Origin: an uncultured Alloprevotella sp. | GTDB lineage: Bacteria > Bacteroidota > Bacteroidia > Bacteroidales > Bacteroidaceae | Assembly: GCA_944322095.1 (NCBI GenBank) | Contig: CALUNU010000009.1 | Coordinates: forward strand, 1-64,000 | Direction of reading: 5' to 3' | Length of the DNA: 64,000 nucleotides | Part shown: in pieces, positions 9,023 to 17,314 of the stretch | Layout: each line of letters opens with the position of its first letter | How positions within the stretch are numbered: position 1 is the stretch's first letter | Position numbers and translations under genes: made by a program | Notes under the pieces: generated by a model | Told to the model about the DNA's origin: nothing | Databases searched by the model: none | The model's input: the letters and a program-made list of their open reading frames with translations, nothing else

Positions 9023-10129
9023 ATGGGACTCTTAGAATTCAACAAACTCCCCATCAATACGCTCGTCGGGGCCGACTGGCAGACGTTTAAGGCCATCACC
9101 GCCGGGCGCGACATCGACCCGGCCTACCGTGGCAAGTACCGTCTGACGAAAGCCGTCAGCCGCCTGCTCTCCACGCTCGTGCCCATACAGGAGCACCGCT
9201 ACCGCCGCCTCTTGGCCGACAGGCCTTTGGAGCATGCGCCCGTGTTCATCCTGGGCCACTGGCGGTCGGGCACGACGTTCGTCCACAACGTCCTCTCGTG
9301 CGACAAACACTTCGGCTACAACACGACGTACCAGACCGTCTTTCCCCACCTCATGATGTTCGGGCAGCCTTTCTTCAAGAAGACCATGAGCTGGCTCATG
9401 CCCGACAAACGGCCCACCGACAACATGGAGCTCGCCGTCGACCTGCCGCAGGAAGAAGAGTTCGCGCTGGCCAACATGATGCCCTATACGTACTACAACT
9501 TCTGGTTCCTGCCGAAATACATGCACGAGTACTGCGACAAGTATATGCTCTTCGAAGGCATCGAGCCCGAGGCGCTGCGCGTGTTCGAGGAAACGTTTAC
9601 GAAGCTCATCAAGATTTCGCTCTGGAACACCGGGGGCACGCAGTTCCTCTCGAAGAACCCGCCCCACACCGGCCGTGTGCGTGAACTCGTGAAGATGTTC
9701 CCCGACGCCAAGTTTATCTACCTCATGCGCAATCCCTACACCGTCTTTGAGAGCACGCGCAGCTTTTTCACCAACACCATCAAGCCGCTCAAGCTCGAAG
9801 ACATCTCGGACGCCGAGCTCGAAAGCAACATCCTCACCATTTACGCCAAACTCTACCGCAAGTATCAGGCCGACAAGGGTTGCATCCCGGCGGGCAACCT
9901 CATCGAGGTGAAGTTCGAGGACTTCGAGGCCGACGCCCTGGGCAAGACGGAGGAAATCTACCGCACCCTCTCGCTCCCCGGCTGGGAGGAGGCCCGCACG
10001 GCTATCGAGCAGTACGTAGGCAGCAAGCGGGGGTACAAGAAAAACAAGTACAAATACGAGCCCCGCACCGTGGAGCTCGTCGAGAAGCATTGGGGCTTCG
10101 CCCTGGAAGACTGGGGTTATTCTCTCTGA
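9023..10129 (+). CDS. PAPS-dependent sulfotransferase (Sulfotransfer_3 type)
   Basis: A 368-residue protein with the 5'-phosphosulfate loop GHWRSGTTFVHNVL (about residues 78-91) and the 3'-phosphate motif FIYLMRNPYTVFESTRSFF (about 230-250) of PAPS-dependent sulfotransferases. It has no signal peptide, so it probably acts in the cytoplasm on a small molecule or lipid. Related proteins in gut Bacteroides sulfate cholesterol and other sterols and sit near sulfate-activation genes; the acceptor here is unknown. The start ATG at 9023 (MGLLEFNKLP) is preferred to an in-frame ATG at 8918, which lies inside the promoter box. It ends just before a strong terminator. Confidence 0.88.
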   Translation: MGLLEFNKLPINTLVGADWQTFKAITAGRDIDPAYRGKYRLTKAVSRLLSTLVPIQEHRYRRLLADRPLEHAPVFILGHWRSGTTFVHNVLSCDKHFGYNTTYQTVFPHLMMFGQPFFKKTMSWLMPDKRPTDNMELAVDLPQEEEFALANMMPYTYYNFWFLPKYMHEYCDKYMLFEGIEPEALRVFEETFTKLIKISLWNTGGTQFLSKNPPHTGRVRELVKMFPDAKFIYLMRNPYTVFESTRSFFTNTIKPLKLEDISDAELESNILTIYAKLYRKYQADKGCIPAGNLIEVKFEDFEADALGKTEEIYRTLSLPGWEEARTAIEQYVGSKRGYKKNKYKYEPRTVELVEKHWGFALEDWGYSL

Positions 10130-10155
10130 TGTAAAATCTTTCCCATTTTCTTTTG

Positions 10156-10204
10156 AACTATATTCTGAACGTCCGACCTCGGACTTTTAGAATATAGTTT
10201 TTTG
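10156..10204 (+). terminator. Terminator after sulfotransferase gene
   Basis: Arms AACTATATTCT and AGAATATAGTT enclose a smaller GTCC/GGAC stem and are followed by a run of T. The symmetry would also serve the gene approaching on the minus strand. Confidence 0.85.
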
Positions 10205-10265
10205 TGCGTAGGGAATGGAAAGAGACAAGAAAAAGAATATACAGACGGATTTTGTTTAATCTTGT

Positions 10266-10886
10266 TTATTGTGGGACAGAGTCTTCTGTAGAAAGGACAT
10301 AGGCAGGTCCAGTATCAGATTTTTCTTCAACTTTTGAATTTTCCATAAATTGTAAGAGTGGAACAACGAAGCCAAAGGCTGCGATGCTTCCTACTTTTTC
10401 TCTGTTCTCCATGCAAATGTATCCTAAGGAGAAAAGTCCGTAATTCTCTACTCGATAGGATACGATATTATCCAGAATTGCATCGACAAATATATCAGAA
10501 GAAAGTATCCATCTGCCTAATGCATCCACAATAGGCATATCGGTCTCCTTGACTATCTCATCTGTCATGAAGTTGCGGGCTTCTTCTCTAAAACTTTGGC
10601 GTAATTTGTTGATATGCGTTGTTTCGGAAGGGATGGTAACATGGGCGATAAAGCAGAATAGTGCGATTAGAAGTAAACGCTGTATGAGCTTGTGCCAATT
10701 AATAGAGGATGTGGAAGTAACGGCTGTATTAGTGGCTTGTTCTTCGTCTTCTGGTGGATTTTGTTCCAGCCATTCGCCACAATATCTACATTTTATGGCG
10801 TCTGAATGTATTTCCTCACCACAATATGGGCACGTCTTCATGCTATTTTCAGCGTTGTTGAAGTTGCTGTCTTTCTCCATTGTCAT
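10266..10886 (-). CDS. Zinc-ribbon membrane protein, function unknown
   Basis: The 206-residue product begins with a short polar stretch and then a double-CxxC zinc ribbon (CPYCGEEIHSDAIKCRYCGEW, split by 12 residues). A single membrane segment follows (LLLIALFCFIAHVTI, about residues 70-86). The C-terminal part (NYGLFSLGYICMENREKVG) recalls the small DUF4359-like beta domain of Bacteroides proteins, but I am not certain. The gene is clearly AT-richer than its neighbours, which suggests separate acquisition. The second ATG (10880) is an equally good start. It is a single gene with no operon partners. Confidence 0.7.
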   Translation of the reverse strand: MTMEKDSNFNNAENSMKTCPYCGEEIHSDAIKCRYCGEWLEQNPPEDEEQATNTAVTSTSSINWHKLIQRLLLIALFCFIAHVTIPSETTHINKLRQSFREEARNFMTDEIVKETDMPIVDALGRWILSSDIFVDAILDNIVSYRVENYGLFSLGYICMENREKVGSIAAFGFVVPLLQFMENSKVEEKSDTGPAYVLSTEDSVPQ

Positions 10887-11101
10887 GAAATGTGTGAAGG
10901 GTTACTTATACGATTAAAAAGTTTACCCGAACAAAAGTACTGCTTTTTTTCAACGAGCCCAAAACATTACGCATATCTGTTAGATAATCTGTCCGTGTAG
11001 CAGGTTGTCTTAATGCCGTCCTAACTTCTCCAAAATTTTATGAAGGGGGACGCGCTCTGTGCCGGAAAAACGTAACTTTACGGCTGATAAAATTTTTCCG
11101 C

Positions 11102-12379
11102 ATGAAACGCCTCTTACTTTGGTTGCTGCTCCTTCCGTTGCTTTCTCTTCCGGCAGCGGCGCAAACGGCTCGTGCAGAGCTTGATGCCGACCTGCATCGC
11201 TCTGCCTCCAACTACATGGCTTATCCCGTGCCCGAACGCGTGCGCTACACGCGGGCTCCTGCCGGGTATAAGCCTTTTTACATAAGTACCTACGCGCGCC
11301 ACGGCTCGCGCTATTTCACCCATGCCGAGCAGTATGAGGCGCCGGCGGCCACGCTGCGCGCCGCCCGGACGGCGGGCGTCCTCTCGCCGCTGGGCGAGGA
11401 GGTGTCGGCCGCGCTCGACAGCTTGGCCTGCCTGGCTCGCGGGCGCTATGGCGAACTGACGGCCAAGGGGGCCGGGCAGCATCGCGGCATAGCGCACCGC
11501 ATGTACAGCCATTTCTCTGACGCTCTGCGTGGCGACGCTTTTGTCGAGGCCCGTTCCACGACGAAGCAGCGCTGCATTCTCTCGATGGCCAACGAGCTGT
11601 GGGCCCTGCGCGGACTGAACCCCTCGCTGCGCCTGCGCATGGACGCCTCCGAGGCCGACATGACGTGGCTGCACGACAAGCACCACCCCGCCATGCGCCT
11701 GCGCGAGAGCGCTGAGGCCCGCCTCTCCACCGACACGTTTGCCCTTGGCCGCGTGCGCCCCGACCGCCTGATGCGCTCGCTCTTCACCGACACGGCTTAC
11801 GTGCGCCGCCACGTCGATGCGCGGGCGCTCATGGAGCAGCTCTTCCACGTGGCTTCGGGCATACAGAACCACGATTTCGACTACGACTTGTATAAAATCT
11901 TTACGCGCCGCGAGTGCTACTACCTCTGGCTCCGCAACAATTATGAGTGGTATGTGAACTACGGCCCCTCGCCCCTCACGGGCGGCCGCCAGCCCTATAC
12001 GCAGGAAAACCTCTTGCGCAACTTCATCCTCACGGCCGACACGGTCATTGCCTCGGGCCGCCGCGGCGCCACGCTGCGCTTCGGCCACGACACGTCGCTC
12101 GTGCCCCTGGCCGCCCTCATGGAGCTGGGCGACTGCGGCCGCTCCGTCGCCCTGCCCGACTCCGTGGCGCTCCTCTGGCGCGACTACCGCATCACCCCCA
12201 TGGCGGCCAACATACAGCTCGTGTTCTACCGCAGCCGCAAGCACGACGAGGTGCTCGTCAAGGCCCTGCTCAACGAGCACGAGGTGACGCTGCCCGTGCC
12301 CTCCGACCAGGCGCCCTATTATCCCTGGTCGGCCCTGCGGCAGTACTATCTCGACAAGTTGCAGGCCGCCGCGCAATGA
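11102..12379 (+). CDS. Secreted histidine-acid phosphatase, MINPP/phytase-like
   Basis: A 425-residue protein with a signal peptide (LLLWLLLLPLLSLPAAAQ, residues 4-21). The catalytic RHGSR motif is in YISTYARHGSRYF (about residue 64) and the C-terminal proton-donor region is RFGHDTSLVPL with the HD pair (about residue 330). This is the arrangement of histidine acid phosphatases. Length and motifs fit the multiple inositol-polyphosphate phosphatases, which gut Bacteroides export to strip phosphate from phytate. It would act in the periplasm or outside the cell. porX starts 48 bp downstream, probably by chance. A TAACTTTA sequence upstream may be the -7 box. Confidence 0.85.
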   Translation: MKRLLLWLLLLPLLSLPAAAQTARAELDADLHRSASNYMAYPVPERVRYTRAPAGYKPFYISTYARHGSRYFTHAEQYEAPAATLRAARTAGVLSPLGEEVSAALDSLACLARGRYGELTAKGAGQHRGIAHRMYSHFSDALRGDAFVEARSTTKQRCILSMANELWALRGLNPSLRLRMDASEADMTWLHDKHHPAMRLRESAEARLSTDTFALGRVRPDRLMRSLFTDTAYVRRHVDARALMEQLFHVASGIQNHDFDYDLYKIFTRRECYYLWLRNNYEWYVNYGPSPLTGGRQPYTQENLLRNFILTADTVIASGRRGATLRFGHDTSLVPLAALMELGDCGRSVALPDSVALLWRDYRITPMAANIQLVFYRSRKHDEVLVKALLNEHEVTLPVPSDQAPYYPWSALRQYYLDKLQAAAQ

Positions 12380-12427
12380 CGCCCGCGCCCGCAGGCACCA
12401 ACCACCGACGTAACGCAGATTAAAGAC

Positions 12428-13978
12428 ATGACAAACGGCAGATTGCTTTGGGTCGACGACGAAATCGACCTGTTGAAGGCCCACCGCCTCTTCCTCGAAA
12501 AGAAGGGATACGAGCTGGCCACGTGCTCGAACGGCTCCGATGCCGTCGACCTGTGCCGCGAAAACAATTTCGACCTCATCCTGCTCGACGAGAACATGCC
12601 CGGCCTGAGCGGGTTGGAGACGCTGGCACGCATCAAGGAGATAGCTCCCAACACGCCCGTCGTGATGGTGACGAAAAACGAGGAGGAGGACCTCATGGAC
12701 CAGGCCATCGGGTCGAAGATTGCCGACTATCTCATCAAGCCCGTCAACCCCAACCAGATACTCCTCACGCTGAAGAAGAACATCCACCAGCGCGAAATCG
12801 TGGCCGAGGTGACGCAGAGCGGCTACCGCCAGGACTTCGGGCGCATTGGCATGCAGATTTCCGACTCGCTCACCCCCGACGAATGGATTGAGCTCTACAA
12901 AAAACTGGTCTACTGGGAGCTCGAGCTCTCCACGACCGACGGTGCCATGCAGGACATGCTGCGCATGCAGAAGGAGGAAGCCAACCTGGCCTTTGCCCGC
13001 TTCGTCCGCCGCGAGTACGAGGGCTGGCTCGCGCGGCCCGACGAGCGGCCCATGCTCAGCCCCGACGTGTTCAAGCACGCCGTCTTTCCCCGCCTGCGCG
13101 AGGGGCGCAAGGTGTTTCTCCTCGTGCTCGACAATTTTCGCTACGACCAGTGGCGCGTGCTGAGCCATGAACTCGCCGACGACTTCGACATGGACGAGCA
13201 GCTCTACTTCGCCATCCTGCCCACGGCCACGCAGTATGCGCGCAACGCCATCTTCGCGGGCCTCATGCCCCGACAGATACGCGAGATGTATCCCGACCTG
13301 TGGGTCGACGAGGAGGAGGACGAGGGCAAAAATCTCAACGAAGAGGCCCTCATAGCCCGCCAGATGGAGCGCTTCCGCCGCCGCGAGGAGTTTACCTACC
13401 ACAAGCTCAACGACTCTGTGGCCGCCGACCGCCTGCTCTCGCAGCTGGGACGCCTCACGCGCACGCCGCTCAACGTCCTTGTGGTCAACTTCATCGACAT
13501 CCTCTCGCACGCCCGCACCGAGTCGAAGATGGTGCGCGAACTGGCGGCCAACGAGGCGGCCTACCGCAGCATCACCCTCTCGTGGTTCCGCCATACGCCC
13601 GTGGCAGAGCTCTTCCACACGCTGGCCTCGCTCGACTACGACATACTCATCACCACCGACCACGGCAGCATCCGCGTCGACACGCCGTCGAAGGTCGTGG
13701 GCGACCGCAACGTCAACACCAACCTGCGCTACAAGCTGGGGAAAAACCTCAGCTACAACGCCCGCGAGGTTTTCGAGGTGCGCGACCCGAAGCGCCTGGG
13801 CCTGCCTTCGCCCAACCTCTCAACGGCCTACATCTTTGCCACGGGGTCGCGCTTTTTCGCCTATCCCAACAACTACAACTACTACGTGCAATATTACAAA
13901 GACACGTTCCAGCATGGCGGCGTGTCGATGGAGGAGATGATTGTGCCCCTCGTGGCGCTGCGCTCCAAGAAGCGCTGA
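12428..13978 (+). CDS. porX: Type IX secretion response regulator PorX (receiver + PglZ)
   Basis: The 516-residue protein joins an N-terminal CheY-like receiver (WVDDEIDLLKAH, acceptor Asp in LILLDENMPG near residue 54, conserved Lys in LIKPVNP) to a PglZ-type alkaline-phosphatase-fold domain (VFLLVLDNFRYDQWR, ILITTDHGSIRVDTP). That fusion is diagnostic of PorX, which works with the sensor PorY to control type IX secretion. The protein is full length. No PorY lies next to it, as is usual. porT, another type IX component, is 20 kb away in this window. Confidence 0.95.
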   Translation: MTNGRLLWVDDEIDLLKAHRLFLEKKGYELATCSNGSDAVDLCRENNFDLILLDENMPGLSGLETLARIKEIAPNTPVVMVTKNEEEDLMDQAIGSKIADYLIKPVNPNQILLTLKKNIHQREIVAEVTQSGYRQDFGRIGMQISDSLTPDEWIELYKKLVYWELELSTTDGAMQDMLRMQKEEANLAFARFVRREYEGWLARPDERPMLSPDVFKHAVFPRLREGRKVFLLVLDNFRYDQWRVLSHELADDFDMDEQLYFAILPTATQYARNAIFAGLMPRQIREMYPDLWVDEEEDEGKNLNEEALIARQMERFRRREEFTYHKLNDSVAADRLLSQLGRLTRTPLNVLVVNFIDILSHARTESKMVRELAANEAAYRSITLSWFRHTPVAELFHTLASLDYDILITTDHGSIRVDTPSKVVGDRNVNTNLRYKLGKNLSYNAREVFEVRDPKRLGLPSPNLSTAYIFATGSRFFAYPNNYNYYVQYYKDTFQHGGVSMEEMIVPLVALRSKKR

Positions 13979-14035
13979 CCGTGGCGCCCCGTGCGGGCAG
14001 TGGCGTGAGCCGCGATGCTGCAAGTTGTCTGCGTG

Positions 14036-14354
14036 GAGACGCCATTCATGGCGTCTCACCCGTTCGAGGCTCGGCCCCGCCATGGCATTCCTTCCCTGCT
14101 GCGGGCCGTCCTGGCGGTGAGAGACGCGATGAATCGCGTCTCTACGTGGCGGATGTCCAACCTCACGGCAACACCCCCGCGTGTGGCACACGCCGCCACA
14201 GGCCACACGCCATCTTTCCTGGCGCCCACACCACCGCATGGCCCACCGCGGGAGGAAAATGTCGTGGCGGGGCTGCGCCCCGAGCTGTGGGCGGCATTCC
14301 TGCCGCCCCTCCTAAGCCGTCCGGGCGGTGAGCGACGCGATGAATCGCATTTCT
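14036..14354. repeat. REP-like palindrome cluster 1
   Basis: Three hairpins of one family lie here: GAGACGCCAT with ATGGCGTCTC arms (14036-14057), GAGACGCGAT with ATCGCGTCTC arms around a 2-nt loop (14121-14142), and a degenerate copy (14331-14354). Each is embedded in conserved flanks such as CTACGTGGCGGATGTCC. Between them is the companion palindrome GGCGGCATTCCTGCCGCC (14291-14308). The 515-bp gap between porX and nfeD holds nothing else apart from the terminators at its end. Confidence 0.75.
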
Positions 14355-14407
14355 ACGTGGCGGATGTCCCTGCCGGCGGCATTTGGAGCTGCTATATATA
14401 AAAATGG

Positions 14408-14483
14408 CCGCGCAGCAACCATAGACACGACGGTTGCTGCGCGGCAAAACGTGAGCCGCTGCGTCCCTTGGGGCGCAGCGGCT
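14408..14483. terminator. Two hairpins ending the frr-rsgA-nfeD unit
   Basis: One hairpin has arms CCGCGCAGCAACC and GGTTGCTGCGCGG (14408-14444). A second has AGCCGCTGCG and CGCAGCGGCT (14454-14483) just after the nfeD stop. They are positioned to stop minus-strand transcription. Confidence 0.6.
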
Positions 14484-14493
14484 TTGTTGTTTC

Positions 14494-14973
14494 TCAGCTG
14501 TTTTCCTGCAAGGGGCGCACCAAGATGAGCGCCTCGCTCACGGCCGTCACGACGATGGGCGTGCCCTCGTCGATGAAGCCGCCGGCGCTCTTCACCTCGA
14601 CCTGCTTGCCCCCTATTTCGGCGTTGCCGATGAGGGCCAGACGCGTCAGGGCCGTGCCCTTGTCGCCCGGGCGCACCGAGAGCTGGTCGGCCGTGGGCGC
14701 GCTCGACGCGATGGTGGCATGCAGGGCGGCGCGGTCCAGCGTTTTCGAGCGGGCCAGCCAGCGCAGAAACAGCAGCACCACGGCTGCCGAGGCCAGCACG
14801 GCGGCCACCGTGGCCGCTCCGCCATATTCGATGTAGGTGAGCACGTCGGCCGCCACCACGCAAAGGGCGGCCAGCACGCCGGCCACGCCGAAGCCCGGCG
14901 TGACGAGCGCCTCGACGGCAAAGAGCAGCAGGGCGATGACGGCCAGCAGCACGATGACGAGGGTTGTTGACAT
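14494..14973 (-). CDS. NfeD-like membrane protein
   Basis: A 159-residue protein with two to three membrane segments in its first 80 residues (TLVIVLLAVIALLLFAVEAL, FGVAGVLAALCVVAADVL, then AAVVLLFLRWL) and a C-terminal OB-fold-like beta domain (GDKGTALTRLALIGNAEI, then EGTPIVVTAVSEALILVRPL). This is the short form of NfeD, a partner of flotillin-like or stomatin-like proteins in membrane organisation. No flotillin gene is adjacent. It lies 35 bp after rsgA and is likely co-transcribed with frr and rsgA. The frame is open well upstream into rsgA, but MSTTLVIVLL at 14973 is the sensible start. Confidence 0.85.
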   Translation of the reverse strand: MSTTLVIVLLAVIALLLFAVEALVTPGFGVAGVLAALCVVAADVLTYIEYGGAATVAAVLASAAVVLLFLRWLARSKTLDRAALHATIASSAPTADQLSVRPGDKGTALTRLALIGNAEIGGKQVEVKSAGGFIDEGTPIVVTAVSEALILVRPLQENS

Positions 14974-15008
14974 GGCTTTACGGTTTCTTGGGGTTGGCGG
15001 GCCCGGCG

Positions 15009-15986
15009 TCAGTAGGCCTCGCGGTATTTGTTTTCGTCCTTGTCGCCCATCATGCTCAGATACGAGGCATAGCGCGATGGCGCCAGGCGGTGGTCTTCGA
15101 GCGCGGCCAGCACGGCGCAGCCCGGCTCGCGCGTGTGGGTGCAGTTGTTGAAGCGGCAGTCGGCCGAGAGGCGGAAGATGTCGCGGAAGTAGTGGGCCAC
15201 CTCGCGCGGATCCATGTCGAACGAGCCAAAGCCCTTGACGCCCGGTATGTCGATGAGGGCCCCGCCGCCCGGCAGGTCGTAGAGCTCGCTGAACGTCGTG
15301 GTGTGCATGCCTGTGCCGTGGGCCTCCGATATTTCGGCCGTGCGTGCATGGGCGTCGGGCACGAGGCGGTTCAGCAGGGTCGACTTGCCCACGCCCGAGT
15401 GGCCGGCCAGGAGCGTTGTGCCCGTGCTCACGGCCCGTTGCAGCGCGTCGAGCCCCAGGCCCGTCGTGGCCGAGAGGTGCAGGCAGTCGTAGCCCGCCTC
15501 GCGATAGACGGCCGTCAGATAGCGTACCGTGGCCGCCTCGTCGCCCCTGAGGTCGTCCATTTTGTTGAAGGCCACGACCACGGGCACGCGGTAGGCCTCG
15601 GCCGAAGCCAGGAAGCGGTCGATAAACGTGGTGGACGTTTCGGGCCGCGCCACGGTGACCACGAGTACGGCCCTGTCCACGTTGGCGGCCAGCACGTGGC
15701 TCTGCTTCGAGAGGTTCGAGGCCCGCCGCACGATGTAGTTGCGCCGCTCGTCGATTTCCGAGATAAACAGGGCACCGCCCCCCGTGTCGGTGAGCGTCAC
15801 GCCGTCGCCCACGGCCACGGGGTTGGTCGATCGTATGCCGCGCAGGCGGAAGTTGCCCTTCACGCGGCATTCCACGAGCCGTCCGTCGTCGGTGCGCACC
15901 ACGTAGCTGCTGCCCGTGTTGCGCACCACGGTGCCATGCGTCGCCTCGCCGGCGCCTCGGCTGTTGTGGGGGGCGTCTGCTCGCAT
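15009..15986 (-). CDS. rsgA: Ribosome small-subunit GTPase RsgA
   Basis: The 325-residue protein has the circularly permuted GTPase order of RsgA: G4 (FNKMD) comes before G1 (GHSGVGKSTLLN) and G3 (DIPGVKGFG). An N-terminal OB-fold precedes these, and a C-terminal zinc motif follows (CRFNNCTHTREPGC). It assists late maturation of the 30S ribosomal subunit. It begins 8 bp after frr, so translation is probably coupled; the ribosome-related pairing is consistent. The ATG at 15986 fits the frr spacing; longer in-frame extensions would overlap frr. Confidence 0.95.
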   Translation of the reverse strand: MRADAPHNSRGAGEATHGTVVRNTGSSYVVRTDDGRLVECRVKGNFRLRGIRSTNPVAVGDGVTLTDTGGGALFISEIDERRNYIVRRASNLSKQSHVLAANVDRAVLVVTVARPETSTTFIDRFLASAEAYRVPVVVAFNKMDDLRGDEAATVRYLTAVYREAGYDCLHLSATTGLGLDALQRAVSTGTTLLAGHSGVGKSTLLNRLVPDAHARTAEISEAHGTGMHTTTFSELYDLPGGGALIDIPGVKGFGSFDMDPREVAHYFRDIFRLSADCRFNNCTHTREPGCAVLAALEDHRLAPSRYASYLSMMGDKDENKYREAY

Positions 15987-15994
15987 GCAGGTTC

Positions 15995-16555
15995 TCAGAC
16001 GGTCATGATTTCCTTGCTCTTGGCAGCCAGGAGCTCGTCGATTTTCTTCACCATGCGGTCGTGTATCTTTTGCAGGTCGGCCTCGGCGTCTTTTTCGTTG
16101 TCCTCGCTCAGTCCGTCCTTCACGGCCTTTTTCAGGCGGTCTATGCCGTCGCGGCGCGCGTTGCGGATGGCCACCTTGGCCTCCTCGCCCTCCTTGCTGC
16201 ATTGCTTGGTCAGAGCGCGGCGGCGCTCCTCGGTGAGGGGCGGGATGCCCAGGCGGATGATTTCGCCGTTGTTCTCGGGCATGATGCCCACCTCCGAGTC
16301 GATGATGGCCTTCTCGATGATTTTAAACATCGACTTGTCCCACGGTTTGATGGCGATGGTGCGGGCGTCGGGCGTGGTCACGGCGGCCACGTTGTTGAGC
16401 GGCACCATCGAGCCGTACGAGTTGACGCGGATGTCGTCCAGAATGCGCACGTCGGCGCGGCCGGCACGGATGTGGGCCAGCGTGTCTTCGAGATGGAGCA
16501 CGCTCATCTCCATTTTTTCCTCACACTCTGCGAGGCATTGCTTTACGTCTAACAT
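15995..16555 (-). CDS. frr: Ribosome recycling factor
   Basis: The 186-residue protein matches the length of RRF. It contains HIRAGRADVRILDDIRVNSYGS, the PWDKSMFKIIEKAI helix and the PPLTEERRRALTKQ motif, all typical. With EF-G it splits post-termination ribosomes. It is the first gene of the frr-rsgA-nfeD unit. Confidence 0.97.
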   Translation of the reverse strand: MLDVKQCLAECEEKMEMSVLHLEDTLAHIRAGRADVRILDDIRVNSYGSMVPLNNVAAVTTPDARTIAIKPWDKSMFKIIEKAIIDSEVGIMPENNGEIIRLGIPPLTEERRRALTKQCSKEGEEAKVAIRNARRDGIDRLKKAVKDGLSEDNEKDAEADLQKIHDRMVKKIDELLAAKSKEIMTV

Positions 16556-16603
16556 GGGTTTGCTTGCGTTGATGATGAAACGTTACCTGTTTGGTTTTGT
16601 GAA

Positions 16604-16611
16604 CAAAGGTA
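16604..16611 (-). promoter_or_regulatory. -7 box for frr operon
   Basis: TACCTTTG on the minus strand, about 49 bp before the frr start, matches the Bacteroidota TAnnTTTG consensus. Confidence 0.6.
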
Positions 16612-16745
16612 CGCTTTTTTCCCGAAGCGGCCGTCCGCAGCATCAAAAAAGGCGCCGCCGCCCTGCCGCGGGCGAAATATCCGCCGGGCGGGTGGGCAAA
16701 GAGGCCGTGCGCGGCGCGCGCGTTCTGCCGCATGGGATGTGCGCC

Positions 16746-16950
16746 ACGTAGAGACGCGCTTCATCGCGTCTCTCACCACCCGGATGGCTTAGGAGGGGCG
16801 GCATTCCTGCCGCCCGAAAACGCTCGGGGCGCAGCCCCGCACCGACATTCCTTCCCACGCAGTGGACCATCCGGGTGGGTGGGCGGCAGGAATGGCGCCC
16901 CTCCTTGGGCCGTGCGTCGGTGTGGGCGCCATTCCTGCCGCCCCTCCTAA
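16746..16950. repeat. REP-like palindrome cluster 2
   Basis: A GAGACGCGCT/TCATCGCGTCTC hairpin (16751-16772) is followed by three copies of the GGAGGGGCGGCA-type palindrome in alternating orientation (about 16792-16815, 16889-16914, 16927-16950), linked by GCTCGGGGCGCAGCCCCG. It abuts copy B of the 350-bp repeat. Confidence 0.75.
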
Positions 16951-16956
16951 GGCCGT

Positions 16957-17296
16957 GTGCGCTATATGGCAAACAGTTAATGCGGACGGCCACCGTTGTC
17001 CGCCTTTTAGCGTTGGAAAGGCGGCGCGACGGGGTCTTTTCGTCGATCCATCCCATGGATTTTGATTTCCATCCCATGGATCGGCCGATCCATCCCATGG
17101 AAATTTCGTTCCATGGGCTGTTTTCAGCTGAAAAATCCCTTCGATTTGCGCCATATAGTGGCGAAAATGGCGTTTCGTGCGTGTTTTACAAAAGGATATC
17201 CCATGGATATTCCTCATTATCAAGGCGTTCTGATTTTCGCTTATTTGCGTGCGACTGACTTTGCGCTCGAAAATAATCGATTCTCCGTGTTAAAAA
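16957..17296 (+). repeat. Dispersed ~350-bp repeat, copy B
   Basis: It runs from TGTGCGCTATATGGCAAAC to TTCTCCGTGTTAAAA. It carries TCCATCCCATGGA motifs at 17047-17105, including the perfect palindrome ATGGATCGG/CCGATCCAT, then GCGCCATATAGTGGCG and a sequence ending near the LRR gene stop. It is closely similar to copy C, which is inverted at 46757-47099. No credible protein is encoded. Confidence 0.8.
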
Positions 17297-17314
17297 ATGG
17301 CCGTCGGGGGCGGT

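Noticed and set aside
14494..15870. Long N-terminal extension of the NfeD-like protein into rsgA
   Set aside because: The extension is an out-of-frame reading of rsgA; the NfeD membrane signature begins at 14973.
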